Assembly (NCBI RefSeq): GCF_052857255.1
Contig: NC_135498.1
Span: 116,846,281-116,910,280 of the forward strand
Reading direction: 5' to 3'
Length of the DNA: 64,000 nt
Origin: Amblyomma americanum
Lineage: Eukaryota > Arthropoda > Arachnida > Ixodida > Ixodidae
Below are positions 1-12,089 of the stretch, one piece after another; within the stretch, counting starts at the first letter, position 1; every line of letters begins with the position of its first letter. The notes beneath the pieces were generated by a model that was not told where the DNA came from, ran no database searches, and saw only the letters and a list, made by a program, of their open reading frames with translations. The position numbers and the translations under genes were made by a program.

Positions 1-280
1 AACCGGACACATTCGTTCTTCATTGTTATTTTATTGAACAGCCAGACTGGGAGTCATCTATGCTTTACTGCAAGGAATGCATGAATAGGCATTCCTCTTC
101 ATTTACTTTATATTTCTAGTTCTCTTCGTAACCTCAGCAGCCTTTAGCGTCCTCTTTGCTGATGCAAGTCTCCCGGACATCTCCCCAGCTGTAGCATAAA
201 CACTCGCCGAAGCGATAGCAGGGATTCCACCGTCCGCTTTTTGAAAGAAAGCAATCAAATATATTATTCTGCGAAGTAAA
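1..280. other. No recognisable feature
   Basis: I see no motif, repeat or convincing coding frame in this first stretch. Short minus-strand frames here lack codon structure or motifs and are treated as chance. Confidence 0.5.
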
Positions 281-1700
281 TTGGCTCCTTCCACTACAGA
301 TTCTGATTTTCGACAAAAAAACGGCAGACGCCGGTCGGTGAAGAACAAGAGAAGCCTGCACGCTCAAGGCACGCATCGGCACGGCACGTATCTGCTGCCC
401 ACCTACCGCCCCTTTCACGGCACGACTACAAGGCCTTCGTTAGACTGGAAGGCAGCCGGATCCTAGACAAAGCAGCAGTCGTCGACCTCTAAGCAGCATT
501 CGAGACGGCTGTCAACAGCCTCCGGCAACATCCGAGTCAGACCGAAGAAAAAATAGCAGTTACCAGCATTAGTGACGAAATCTTTCTTGCAGCTTTGCAA
601 ACCGCAACCGAGCACCATCTGAGTGAAAATAAAAAAATAGCCGCCTATGCCTCAGCCGCAGATGTCTCCTGCAAGGGGGTGGTAACCGGCCTAGACTCAG
701 CAGCGGCGCCAACGTAGCTCATCAACAACATCTGAAACAGCGGGGAAGCCGATATTTGAAGCCATAATGCTCGGCAAATCAAACGCTGCTCTCGTAACGT
801 TCGATGAGATAAACGCCCCGTTTTACGAATACTGTGGAAGGCTAGATCTTCACTGCCGCCCTTACCAACCCGACTACGAATATGCGCCACGTGCCCGAAA
901 CAGGGCCACAGGGTAGACGTTCTCCAGCAACCACACCTCTGCAGATGAAAAGACTGTGGAACACTCTATCCCACTTCCGAACAGTCATGCGAGCTGGCAC
1001 GCCAAAAATGGGGAGTAGACCACGCCAACCCTCTGACCCGTTACTGCAATCAGCGCAACAGCAAACCTGTCCCGAGGGCCCTGCAACCCATGACACACCA
1101 CCAACTCCAATCCTCAAGACCCAAGACATAAGAGTGGAGCCGCCCCCCGCGATCACTCCCAGCGCCGCACAGCCAAAGACAGCGAACGCTAGCCAGGAAA
1201 CAACAGGCCCTCCCCGGCTCCACGCTGTGTCAGCCTATTACTCAGGTGAGCTAGAGGAACGGTCTCCCAAGAGCACTCCCCTCCTCGCCTTCTACTAGGA
1301 AACACATTCCGCACCGCACCCCACAAATAGAAGAGCCGCCAAACAAACGCCCGGTTGCATAAACGGTCCGAGAACGGAACTCAGTTATCTATTAGAAATT
1401 TTGCCCCCAACTTAAGATACTGTATGGCCAATTCAAAACATCCATCCTCAACGAAGTAACGCAACTAGTTCGACAACACGTAGATGCAGGGTGCCAGAAA
1501 ATAAAGAGAGGTAAAAGAGGAACTTCAATGGAACAGGCAGGAAATGCAACAACTCCCTGCTATGCCCCACTCCAACAACAAAAAAATCTGGAAAAATGGT
1601 CATTGTCTCTAAAGTGATCAGCGGCCGACCATGGAGTCGTAACCCCAGATGATCCCTGAGTAGCACTCCGGGGCCGCCCATAACCCCCAGTAGCATGCAA
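281..1700 (+). pseudogene. LINE ORF1 (gag-like) relic
   Basis: The plus strand keeps the flavour of the nucleic-acid-binding ORF1 of large tick non-LTR retrotransposons, spread over three frames by many stops and indels. The clearest block is at about 755-887, reading FEAIMLGKSNAALVTFDE and then FYEYCGRLDLHCRPY. I recall this pattern from tick LINE ORF1s (FdG..vP.yv.yg followed by a Cys/His knuckle). The zinc knuckles that should follow are decayed to a Pro/Ser/Gln-rich stretch (890-1290). The last part (1480-1700) is Lys/Asn/Pro-rich, as in the tail of such ORF1s. No RT or endonuclease follows, so this is an isolated fragment. The family link rests on recalled patterns and needs a protein search; a diverged low-complexity host exon is the alternative. 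Confidence 0.4.
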
Positions 1701-2394
1701 GAATCTCAATAAAGCAGACTAACCGCATCGGTGGCATACATTGTAAAAAAAATTGCACCCTTATGGTGTAATTTTGCAATTATGGGTGCTATAAGAGGCC
1801 AGACTACAGCAAACTCGCCTGCACAGCAACTTAATGCTAGCACGTGTTGCGTATTTTTGCCGAATGAACATATGTATCCGTGCTTGGAATAAGTCACACA
1901 AAGCTACTGAGGTGACAGAGTCCAACACTAAAGACACCACTGCTGCGCGCAATATTTACTTGCCATAAGGCGCATACGTCCTTAAAGTTCATATATGCCA
2001 TTTAAACAAGGCCCTTTTTTTGGCCAGTGGTGCTTAGAAATTAAGCCAATACAATTTCAGTTAGTTATCACAATGAGTGGCGGCAAATCGCAGTCATAGC
2101 TGCACGCATCCAGCTATAGCTGTCATTTATTGGAAACCTCGAGTAGCTCACATAACTTTGAAAGTAGTCTTGATTGAATTATTGCATACTTGCTCAAAAA
2201 TCAAAGAGCCCCGTCCATCCTTACGCGCCCTTGCCTCCGAAGGAGCTTTAACACCCTGCCACCCGGTCACTTTCGAAGGGTGCATGCGTGATTGACTCTG
2301 CTAGCCTGCTCAGCGCATTCTTAAAAAAAGAAAAATAAGGGTTTAGAAAGGGTGTAGTCATTAGTGTTACGCCTTTAAGGGCACAATTTTTTTC
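1701..2394. other. No recognisable feature
   Basis: This is AT-richer sequence with no motif that I recognise. The short frames on both strands look like chance. Confidence 0.4.
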
Positions 2395-2645
2395 CTGTGT
2401 TATGGTTTTAGCATCCGCCTCTCATGCGGGAGGTGTGAGTTTTGATCCGCAGAGCCGCCGGGTGCCCAGCAGTCATACAAGAGGTACAAACTTTACCCTG
2501 CCCTGGTGCTCGCCTTCTATTGGGTAAGGTGCTTGTGAAATTGATCTTTTAAGCCACCTTGAGTAGACGAAAACACCTTGCTTGTGCCATGGCGCTCTTG
2601 GCCAAAGATGCCCTTGCTTCGTGAAATATTAACATTATCAAGAAC
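2395..2645 (+). repeat. tRNA-derived SINE (minor family)
   Basis: The 5' end has an RNA polymerase III type split promoter. The A-box-like part is TTTTAGCATCCGCCTC and the B-box-like part is GTGAGTTTTGATCC, about 30 bp apart, as in a decayed tRNA head. The body continues with a unique part (TGGTGCTCGCCTTC, then CAAAGATGCCCTTGC) that I recognise as a repeated tick segment. The 3' end is A/T-rich around 2625-2645. It carries no coding capacity. The body is unrelated to the Ruka-type SINEs elsewhere in the window, so this is a separate family. Confidence 0.5.
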
Positions 2646-3159
2646 AGCGCAGACAATGGATCGGGCTAAGCACAGAATAACTTCGGGGCAATCTTAATCG
2701 CATTTTTAAAAAATAAAATGCAACCGCATTTAGATAGCCTTTTATGGTGTCCCCAATGAGCCTGTTATGTTCACATTGCAATTTTCCAGCCTAAACTCCG
2801 CTTGGAACCGGTTTCAATACTCTTATATAGTATCCATGAGTCACCGGCTGCAAAAATGTTTGAGTTCCTTCTATTCGATTCTCATACGAGATAATAGTAA
2901 TCCGCCCCATCAATCCGCCTTAATGCACCCACTGATCCAGCTTAATCTATTTCCTAAGGTGCGTCTACTTCCAAACATTTGGAAATCTTTTTGGAATTTT
3001 TCGGGGTCGGAAACCTTCAAATTTTTGGGCATCTCAGATTTTGAAAATTTCGCTGTGCCCTGTGATGCCCTGTGATTTCTCCACTGGAAGTCACGTGGTG
3101 TTTATGACGTCACAGCACTCCCATTCAAATTCTAGATCGCGGGGAGTCCACATACCACT
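2646..3159. other. No recognisable feature
   Basis: This is a mixed AT-rich stretch with no recognised repeat. The 102-aa frame at 2767-3075 shows no motif and is taken as chance. Confidence 0.35.
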
Positions 3160-3425
3160 ACTGGAGCAGTGATGCAGCGTCAAGCGATGCGCCACTCCCC
3201 TCGGCAGGCGGCTGTTTGAAACATACCTAACGGTGGGGCTTTGAGACCCAGGTTGCTCTTCTCGACCTCCAGTAAGGCTGATGTCCAGCTCCGCGGTGGG
3301 CAGGTGGCAATGGCATTGAATTTGGCTAGGATGGTCAGGTTGTGATGAAATTACAAGGTCCTGTGATCGCTCTTGACCAATCAGGCTGTTTCATAACAGA
3401 GAAGCCGGAAATGTTTTGGAGGACA
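3160..3425 (+). repeat. Possible tRNA-derived SINE (third family)
   Basis: An A-box-like string (GTGATGCAGCGTCAAGCGA) is followed about 35 bp later by a degraded B box (GGCTGTTTGAAAC). The spacing fits a tRNA-like promoter. Downstream, CCAGGTTGCTCTTCTCGACC resembles a body I associate with another tick SINE. The 3' end is not defined. The copy is old, and assignment rests mainly on promoter spacing. Confidence 0.35.
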
Positions 3426-3429
3426 AATT

Positions 3430-4230
3430 ACATGCTATCACATTAAAATCCGACTACATGTCCTACAGGTACAGCAAGACACCAAAGCAGCGTACGCCAT
3501 ACACCTGCGGACACTAATAAGCCAAATATGTAACATTGAACGTGTCTCCAAACAGAATCAAGGACTCTAAAAACTATTCACAGCATATCAAAGACGCACT
3601 CGCATACCACCTACCATACTCGAATATCACTAAAACTAACTGAGCTACTCATAGTACACCGAACAGAGGTCAACATGGCCCTAAATCTACCGCGGCATAC
3701 TAAGTCCACTATAATGCTACAGCTGGGATTACATACCAACGAAGAGGAAATAATTGAAGTCCATTAGTAGCAGGCAACGCAGACTCAAACACCCAGTGGT
3801 CTTCACTTCCTCCGAACGGTGGGGTACAAGCCACCAAATACCTCCTTCCTTCCCCACTCCCGGCGACAACAGCCCGGGCTCCTGACCTACAAAGTGACCT
3901 ACAGCTGAAACAACCACCATCAAGCAAGAACGGAGACTGCCATGAAGGTCGCAAGAAAGCACGCTTATCGCACTTTATACAAGTCAAGACTTGCTGTAGT
4001 ATGTAAAGATGCAACAGCACAACACCACATCCCAGGCACCCACACCTAGACTCCGGCCCTGTCCGATGACCAGCAACCCTCAGAACCACGAACATCACAG
4101 AAGCGGAATGCCTTGCCATATCTATGTAATCAGCACACACCTACACCATGCTCACAGATAACACAACAAACTGTACCGACTCCCAAGCACCATACAAGCT
4201 GTTCCGTAAAGATACTGAATCTTCATCTTC
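3430..4230 (+). pseudogene. LINE relic, linker and RNase H region
   Basis: Across shifting plus frames I read MALNLPRHTKSTIMLQLGL (about 3675), then LHFLRTVGYKPPNTS (about 3803), then KVARKHAYRTLYKS (about 3944). In order and spacing these match the region between RT and RNase H of abundant tick LINEs of the I/L1-like type: a palm-thumb tail, an LRTLG..PP.T segment and an Arg/Ala-rich helix before the RNase H domain. The RNase H active site is not intact. Multiple stops and frameshifts make this an old pseudogene. The 143-aa minus frame over the same bases is a shadow. A Ruka SINE follows immediately. Confidence 0.4.
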
Positions 4231-4249
4231 AGGCCACATATGCATTGGG

Positions 4250-4477
4250 TTAAGGGGGTTTAACGTCCCAAAGCGGCTCAGGCTATGAGGGACGCCGTAG
4301 TGAAGGGCTCCGGAAATTTCGACCACCTTGGTTCTTTAACGTGCGCTGGCATCGCACAGTGCACGGGCTTCTAGAATTTCGCCTCTATCGAAATGCGACC
4401 GCCGCGGCTGGGATCTAATCTGCATCTTTCGGCTCAGCAGCCAAGCGCCTTATCCACTGAGCCACCGCGGTGACCCC
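4250..4477 (-). repeat. Ruka-type tRNA-derived SINE
   Basis: Read on the minus strand, it has a tRNA-like head at 4400-4477 with the A box GTGGCTCAGTGGATAAGGCG, then a body containing GCGATGCCAGCGCACG and GGTGGTCGAAATTTCC, ending near GGGACGTTAAACCCCC at 4252. The order is the same as in the near-complete copies at 52467 and 52915. It would be transcribed by RNA polymerase III from the internal A/B boxes. The B box is degraded (AGATTAGATCCC instead of GGTTCGATCCC). No poly(A) tail is obvious. Confidence 0.8.
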
Positions 4478-5039
4478 ACATACGTAAGCAACCAGCACGA
4501 CAGCAACAAAATAATTATGGAGCCTTGGTCATGAGGGGATCCCCGGAAATTAGTCTGGTCATGCGTTTTCGCTGCAACGCAGCTTCCGGCCGAGGGTGGA
4601 TGGCATCCCCTACCCTAGAACCATCAGCTCATAAATTGATGGGTGAAAAAAGTTCGGCCAAAAAATAGTTGAGTGAAAAGCTCACACCCAAAACGAGCCC
4701 CTAGACTGTTGCACCATCATACAGCACCACTGGCCAAGACGCATCATAAACCCTCCCACTCAACACTAGAACACTTACAAAGCACAGAGAGGAAACATCA
4801 CACCAACACGTTCTCTTCCTTCCACTTTTCCTCTCTGAGTTTTGTTTGACGCTAATAATGCGCGCATACATACGCACGGAATATCCCTGGACAAGTGTTT
4901 CTGTCAGAAGGTTTAAGCCGCAAAGAAGGCGCCGGTGGTATTTTAGTTCGAACCAATTTAAAAATTGTAATAGCATAATTCAATTTACTCTGCATAGCAG
5001 AAGACTAATTATGAGTCATAATTAGGTATGTTCTGTTAT
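4478..5039. other. No recognisable feature
   Basis: This is unique-looking sequence. The 91-aa minus frame at 4701-4976 has no motif and no splice context that I can defend. Confidence 0.35.
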
Positions 5040-5216
5040 AGGATGTATAACTGTATGGTGTGGTCTTCATTTTGTCCATGCTTGTTACGCCCTGTAGTCC
5101 TTGTCTGCCCTTGTAGTTTTGTTTTCTCTGTCCTATTGCTTTGTTTATCATGTATGAATCCTCCGCCCCCTGTATTAATGCCTACGGGTGCCGCAGATAA
5201 TTTCAATAAATAAACT
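5040..5216 (+). repeat. Possible LINE 3' tail (CR1/L2-like)
   Basis: This T-rich, non-coding segment ends in CTGTATTAATGCCTACGGG and then TTTCAATAAATAAAC. The tail has the layout of 3' ends of CR1/L2-like LINEs, a short conserved stem followed by an ATAAATAAA repeat, as at the end of the 57.7-61.8 kb element. No ORF2 remnant precedes it, so it would be a heavily 5'-truncated copy. Confidence 0.35.
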
Positions 5217-6509
5217 GACACGCTGAATGTTTAAGAATTCATGCTACAAAAAGGCATTGAAAGCTCTCATCACGACTTACATCGACCATGCAGTTCAGAG
5301 GACGTTCTGCAACGGGAGAGCTAGGAATCTCTTTTCTGAAAAAAAAAACAGTAAAGTTTCATTCATTATCCTGCGCCGCACTTTAAACCTCTTGTTTAGT
5401 GGCGCTAAAAAATAGCTCAGAAAAACATTCACAGTGCTTCCTACCATATAACAGTATGCATTCTGAAAAGAAACGAAGGTCGTCGAAAGCGGAGAAATTC
5501 ATAAATGAGTGCTGCCCTTTAAGGCGACCATTGAATTGTTTGCGAAGGGGTGCCAGCTTGGTTTTACTAGGAAGCACGCAGTTACAGAGCTGAACTGCTT
5601 GAGTGTCGCAGTAGATTTTTACATACCGTTTCTTTTATTCCTTGTGGTACTATGATAACACCAGACCTCATGGAAAAGACAAGTTGGAACTGCGTTGAGG
5701 AGTCTTAGCTGTAGCTTCTCGACGAATATTATCGAAGGCGCTGTATTTGTTGTGAATGCAGCACGTGCAAGTGAGCTGCTCCACAATAAAGGCATGACCT
5801 GAGATCGTTAACTGGCCACATCCAACACTGGTAGGAGATAAAATTCTGATGCTGACCTGTAGTTTCTCTTCAATACACGAGCACTCCGTAGTTTTAGAAT
5901 GCAAGAAAGATACTCAGATTACTAAAGTAAGCATTTTTCTTTGTCCTCTCTGACTGCAGAGGAAGAAGTTTTATCTATAATCACAGCGTCAGCAACACCT
6001 AGGGTCGCGCACTCCAGGCGTTGTATTGCGCAAGTAAAAATTATATACGCTTCTCTGAGCACAGAAACAGAACAGGCGCCGTTTAGACGGCGTAAACAGC
6101 GTTTGCTGAAAACAGTAATTTATCTTCAGATACTTCAGACGGAACGCTATCTTACCCTAAAGTAAAAACGCCCCTTTAGTTTTCTTTTTTTTTTGCAGTC
6201 GTAGGTTAAAAGTTCTTCCTTCATCTTTCACCTTCGCCTGTGCAATGGATATATACGCCTTGAGGAACATAAAACAACGCACTATGAAACATATTAAGTA
6301 AATATATATCCACGGCCATATACATAATAAAACAAATATTAAAAAGCATCTTTTTTTGGAGTGTCACAGACTGCAGACTTATTCGTCGGTTGGGAGCGGC
6401 AGCCTGATTTAGACAAAAGAAACAGCTTCAACGACTGCTCAAAGCGCTCTTTTTAATAAATCTGGTTCAAAGAACTCGAAGAGGTAACCCAGGGAAAGCC
6501 CATTTTGTT
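5217..6509. other. No recognisable feature
   Basis: I find no recognised repeat or gene. Two 64-aa frames overlap on opposite strands at 5383-5593 but the DNA is not palindromic. A poly-T run lies at 6181-6195. Confidence 0.4.
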
Positions 6510-7130
6510 TGTTTCATGGGGATAACGTTGCCAAGCGGCTCAGGCTATCTGCGACGCCGCTTTGAGATAGGTTCAACTTAAATTTAGGACTGCGCAGCGA
6601 GCTAGGGAGAGAAAAATGGCAGGTGTAAAGTTAAAAGAAAGTAAGATGGCAGAGTTGGTCAGAAATCGAACCACGTTAATTACATCCTAGTAGAAAACCA
6701 AGAGAAATAAATGGGCTTGGACAGGGCACGCAATGCGAAGTCAAGGTAACCGCTGGTTCTTAAGGGTAAAGGAGTGGCTACGAAGGGCAGGCAAGAGCAG
6801 CAGGGGGTGCCAGAAGGTTAGATTGGCGGATGAGATGAAGTTTGCGGTAATAGGGTGGCCGCAGCTGGCACAGGACAGGTTTAATTGGAGAGATTTCGGC
6901 GAGGCATTTGTCGTGCAGTGGGCGTAGTCAGGCTGATGATGATGATCAGTACAAGGCACCGGATAATTTCGATCACCTGAGGTTTTTAACGTGCACTGAC
7001 GTCACACAGTACATGGGCCTCCAGCATTTCGTCTCAACCGAGGTGCGACCCCCGCGGCCGATGTTGCACTCACGTCTTTTGTGTCAGCAGCCGAGCATTT
7101 AACCAGTGAACTACCGCTGTGACTTGCAAA
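6510..7130 (-). repeat. Ruka-type SINE split by an insertion
   Basis: Two parts of one minus-strand SINE are visible. The 3' part is 6510-6562 (CCAAGCGGCTCAGGCTAT on plus). The rest is 6950-7130 (GGATAATTTCGATCACCTGA, then AACGTGCACTGACGTCACAC, then the tRNA-like head near 7095-7130). The same segments are contiguous in the copy at 4250-4477. The interruption at about 6563-6949 is an RTE LINE 3' end in plus orientation, so the SINE is the older insertion. Confidence 0.7.
6563..6949 (+). mobile_element. RTE-type LINE, 5'-truncated 3' end
   Basis: This fragment holds the C-terminal ORF2 relic and tail of an RTE-clade LINE. AGTGGGCGTAGTCAGGCTGA leads into a short GAT run at 6934-6946, the microsatellite-like 3' end usual for RTE elements. 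The coding relic at 6775-6900 matches the antisense of 13650-13760 and 28985-29100 (GGGTGGCCGCAGCTGGCACA). It lies inside a Ruka SINE. It lacks the RT and endonuclease. Confidence 0.65.
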
Positions 7131-8202
7131 TTGTTTAATGGTTTGACTTCAAACGGCGCTTAGGTTTCTGACCTAATGTGGTTTTTACCAAAGCCGGAAA
7201 ACAAAGATAATCAATTTATTCTTCAGAGTACGGCAATCAATTATCTGAATTTGTCGACAATATTGGACAAAAGATCTCAGGTGCGACAACAATAGAAAAA
7301 GAGTTTTGGTTGCTTGGAAAGCTTTTTCTCGGCTTTCAGAATATTTGCTATCAAGTTAGTCTATAATTAAAGTGTCATTGTTCCCTGCCTCTTGAGCTGC
7401 GGTAGCACGTTCTAAGGTGGATGTGAAAAAACATCAGCAGAATAACCTGCGTTTTATTGCGCGGTAAAGCGGATTTAAAGGTTTTTTAGCGCTTAGGTTG
7501 GTTACATATCTTCCCATATGCCTCAAACATCTGAATTTCTAATGCACTGAGCATCACAAAACATATCAAAAAAGATGTTTCAAGCATGTTTTCGCCCCCT
7601 CACCCAATCATCATAACTGCAATGTTTCAACAACAGTTGTGACATTACTTGCCTCACGAGGGTAATGTATCCGGGCTTTCACGAGGATATGGGAAACGTC
7701 TTCAAAGGCTGCTGAAAAATTCGATATCAGGGTTCTGTCGTTATTCATTTAAAATGAAGACAATATGCTAGATGCATTATGCAAAACGGAAATAAAAGTT
7801 ATGCACTGACACTGACTAGGACGCACTCGCACTGTTTCTGATTAGTTATGGAAACTTCTCTTATCATTTAAGTCCCTTTAGTTTCTGACTATCTGTGCTG
7901 TAACTGAGCAGCCAACAATGAATGAGGATTCTCCTGAACGGGGCAATACTTTGCAGAAATCGTTTTCTAAATTACTTAACACCTCTCTATCTTCGTAACA
8001 CATTGATGTAACGGCTGAACTATAACATATCGACACCAGAATAAATCGGGTAATGAACGGTCATAAAATAGTGCCCCAGGCTTTTGGGTTCTATCCGTGT
8101 CCTGTCATCCGATCCCCAGTTGAACACCTGAATACTCGAAAAAGCAGTTGGAAAGGGCGCTCCGCAATCCTTGCCGTTCAGAGGACGTCAACTACGTTTT
8201 AA
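7131..8202. other. No recognisable feature
   Basis: I see neither coding motifs nor a recognised repeat in this stretch. Confidence 0.4.
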
Positions 8203-8285
8203 GTTCATCCCTCCTTCCCAGTGCAGGGTAGACAACCGGGACACGCTTCTAGCTAATATTCCTGCTTTCCTTCTTCCTTAGCAAG
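8203..8285 (+). repeat. LINE 3' UTR tail, solo
   Basis: The string CCCAGTGCAGGGTAGACAAC followed by a pyrimidine-rich run mirrors the 3' UTR at 55888-55960 (CCAGTGTAGGGTAGCAAACT and then CT repeats), which follows a LINE zinc-knuckle coding end. This copy has only the tail. I infer extreme 5' truncation, or a recombination remnant. Confidence 0.4.
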
Positions 8286-8639
8286 AGCTATAAAATTATG
8301 CTCTGCAATGGACGTAAAGCGTGCCATAAATCTTCCTTATTATACAGAAGTGTGGGAGCATCTTTTCGACAAATGAAAGATGTGGATACCTCTCGATGAC
8401 TTGCAGACCTCAGAGATAGTTGTACGTTAAACAGCAGCACATAAGGGAAGTACCTCTACCAGTGATATCTTCGGAACCCTCAACAGTAACAAGAAAAGTG
8501 CTTTGCTACTTGGTCGTCGCAGGTTTACACCTACATGAAGGTGGCATTGTTATAAAAATTCGTTCACAAGTCACTCGCGTTTCAAGAAGAGCGCAAATTC
8601 GATAAATGATGTCACTGCAAAAAAAGAAAAGGAACACTT

Positions 8640-8785
8640 ATCCTTCATAGGTCATCGTGCCGTTGACGAAAGCTACGCAAAGAAGACACAGGGCGTTCAT
8701 AGTGTCTTGATAATCTCCAACACGCAGTTGCGAGAGCGGTTCTCGAAGCGCCAAGTGTAGCGAGACTTGCGCCTTTTAAATCTCC
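8640..8785 (-). promoter_or_regulatory. Candidate TATA promoter and signal-peptide exon
   Basis: On the minus strand a TATA-like TTTAAAAG lies at 8773-8780. About 75 nt downstream an ATG at 8698-8700 opens a 20-codon frame, MNALCLLCVAFVNGTMTYEG. It starts with a hydrophobic core like a secretory signal peptide and ends at TAA. Just after the last full codons the sequence is GAAGGATAAGTG, which looks like a splice donor (AG|GTAAGT) spoiled by one extra A. This may be a decayed first exon of a small secreted-protein gene, or coincidence. No downstream exon was identified. Confidence 0.18.
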
Positions 8786-8869
8786 TTTCGAGGGCGGCAA
8801 ATGAGGGATTGAACACTTACCGCAGTGGACGTTACTCTTTTTTTTTGCCATTGATTTGACAGAACGTTT

Positions 8870-11800
8870 GTCATTCCAACGTCTAACGAATGTATTACAA
8901 TTAATTTAGACTGTTATTGATCAAGGTGTTTGCGCCTGAAATGAAATGCCACAGGACTTTCGTGGGTGTACACTTTCTTTAGGTTATTTTCTCTGACAGT
9001 TACTATTAAGACCAGAAATAGAACTAAAGTGAGCATACCAGAAATTTCCTTTAAAATGCAAACACTTATACCTTTGTTTTTGTTTTATGAAGGATGTGTT
9101 GAAATAAATTAAAACCAGGAAGTTCATCCGAAATTCTGAAAATATTATTTGTTGAGCATTTGGGTTTTAAAGGACAATTTCGATTAGGGAACTCTGCTTT
9201 TCATAAAGTTCAATTCTCTCTCGAGAACACATTATTCAGGAGCGTGAGCTATCAGCGATCGACAGATGTATAGGATTGGGCGGCATAGATGTACACGTAG
9301 GGCCCGAAGGGTGAAAGAGCGCGTTGACTCTGCCTTTGAGTTAAAATTTAAGCCATACTATGAGAAAATGAGCAAAGAGGGCTACAGGGAAGAAGAAACC
9401 AAGTGACTATGCTTTCGGATCCAGCCCGTGTGTATAGGCCTGTTCGAGTTGAACAAGCGAAGTTATCGCACACTGCATATAACTCGACGAGAGTGTCAAC
9501 GACATTGTGTTTTGCTGTCTTGCTTGTATAAGCACTTCTCTAAATAGCTGACTTACTAGCTCTACTTTGCACAGATTACTAAAAACCCTCGCTAAAATTG
9601 CGCCGAACCCTCTAGGATCTGTCATTGCCCAGTCGTGTGTTTTCAGTCCCTGAGCACCCGTGCTACTAGATACAAAGGACACCGCTTTGCAAATCTAAAT
9701 AGACATACATATACATCACGGAAGCCAACAGTCAGTCAACAGTCAACTGTCAGCCAACAGGAGCATAGAGGATATTTTTTCGTGTGTTCATCAATGGGAG
9801 ATTCATTTGAAAATTTGAAAATTGAAAACATGTAAGAAAGTGTTATGGAAATATATAAGGTAATGGTTCATTTTTCTTATATGTAGCAACATCTTTCTTT
9901 TAAAGTGCTTCCATTGATCGCGTTGAGCAGTTCAGACTGCCACAGAAAACCAATGGGGAACGCTTTTGATCTTAGCAAACACTTTAATAGAAATAAGTAC
10001 AAGACTGCCGTCAGGTTATTTGCAGATATATTGATTGTTATAGCGAAATCTTACACTACAAAAAAACGGTTTAATAAATGGTTTACTGCTCAAAATTGCT
10101 TTTGTCCAGAATTGTTGAGTATGAATAGTGTAATAATTTAAAGGTAATTGGTCAGAAAGCACGACAAAAACTACACCATGCCGTTGGTGGGATATGAACC
10201 CCAGATGGTCGTGGGTTTGTATCTCACTGGCAGCATGTTGTCCGTCGCTGCATGGAGTCTTATAACCTGGAACCAGTCGAGATGAAGCTTTGTTCCTTCT
10301 CAGCGACCATCGCTCATCGCGAACAGCAACCTGCGCCTTGCGCTCTCACAATGGGCAAATGCATTAATCGAAACATTGCACACCGCACTTATTGAAAGGC
10401 TTTCCTTCGAATCCTTGAACGGTATGACTTGCGTACTCCACTTCATATTGATTCGTGCAAAACCGAGGACTTGGTTGCGGAGCCATCTGTGTGCGGCCCG
10501 ATCAGGACGATTGTCGAACTTGATCATCGTGCACCTATACAGCTGAACTATACGGAGCGATCTTTGCTCTGCTAGACAAAAGCATTATCTGCTGCAACAG
10601 ACGTGTAATATATACTAATTCTCGAAGTCTTGTGATAGAAATCGATATTATGTTTGGAAGTAAGAGATGCAGTATTAGTCACCTGGACCGCAATCGTCAT
10701 AAGTGTGAAAAGTAGGGAAACAATTTAGCGTTCTGCTGGCCGAAATACAAGCTAGTGAAGGAGATAAATATTGAGTTCTTGAAACGCAAGTATACACACT
10801 AAAATAAAAGCAGATATTACAGCAACATAAAAAGTATTCAAAAAATTGAGCTTGAAACAAAATGCCGCCCAGTCATTGGTAGACTCAAGAGAAGAAGACA
10901 ATCTGCATGATAAAAAGGCAAGTCCAACGGAGGAAGAGTTATGAGCACTGACGCAATTTTTATGATTTGTTCCTAAAAAGTAAGGATTGAGCACACACGT
11001 TTGCTGTACGAGTTTCTTCTTCAGAAACTAGATCAGGTCCAGTAGCATGTTTCCGGGCTGGTTCTGAATTCTAATTTTTAAACAAGCCGCAGCATGAGCC
11101 ACACACAAAAGATATATACTTTACTGCTGCTCACCCGCCTGTGCGCTTGTGTTCGCGTCCTCGCTTTTGTGTATTGTCAATGTAGCGTTGTTTCAAAAAT
11201 CAGCGGATCAACGCACCTGCTAGATGTGCGGCGATGTTCTCTCAGCCTTAAAGACATTAGTCCAAGTTTCATTTTTTCAATCATAACGGAGCCTTCACTT
11301 ATAAGAGTTTCACAAAAACCTATCACATTTCTTCTTGCACTTGAGCACTCGCAATTGTCGTTATTGCCGCACTCGTAAACGATCACTCGTAACTGTCATG
11401 AAACTCCCGCTGAAGACCGGTTGGAAGACAAAACCGACCGCTATTGGCGCCACCGACTATTAGAGAGATCTGAACCTGTACACTGCGCCACTTGCGTATG
11501 ACGTGGTTATACAAGAAAAACTTCATTCTGTGCGCTTGCTCTTATTTTGTCCTTTTAATGTTGTGCACTAAATTGAAGCGAAAGTCAGAACGTCACGCTG
11601 GTTGATGGTAGCACGGTATTACTGCTCTCAACCTTCTCAAACGAAGCGCACTCGATTTTGCTCTTGACGCTTGCGTAGGATAAGTTCGTTTCATTTGTTC
11701 ATCTTTTGACTTCATAAACTGAGCAGTTCGGCGAGCCTAACTTATGCCGCACTGCAGGGAGGGGGCCGCTAACTCTCCCGCTCCCAGTCTGATAGCGTGG

Positions 11801-12080
11801 TGTTGAATTGCGACATGTTTAATTACGTAATACAGTAGTGCTTCGAGGTATTCTTCATTAGAATAATTTAAATTATATTCTCACCTTGCTTCTCGATGTC
11901 ATCGGCGGTGTAAATACAAAAAATAAAAAACGAATACGTTTTACTGTAACAATAATTTATTCAAGTGCGCTAACCATATTTATCGAAGAAGTAAAGGCAG
12001 AGCACAAAAGGAACGGTCAGCATAGCAGTAGTTAATGCCTACGTGGTAACTAGGGCTAAAAAGATAAGGACACAATAACA
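8870..12080. other. Long stretch without recognised gene
   Basis: I found no supported gene in these 3.2 kb. Visible items are a short run of CAGTCAAC-like repeats at 9729-9760 and a small imperfect inverted repeat at 10192-10240. The ORFs here (at most 94 aa) lack motifs. Confidence 0.4.
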
Positions 12081-12089
12081 TTTAACAGG

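Noticed and set aside
3709..4140. 143-aa minus frame
   Set aside because: It is the antisense of the plus-strand LINE relic at 3430-4230.
5383..5593. Palindrome suggested by overlapping 64-aa frames on both strands
   Set aside because: Comparing the two ends directly shows no inverted repeat.
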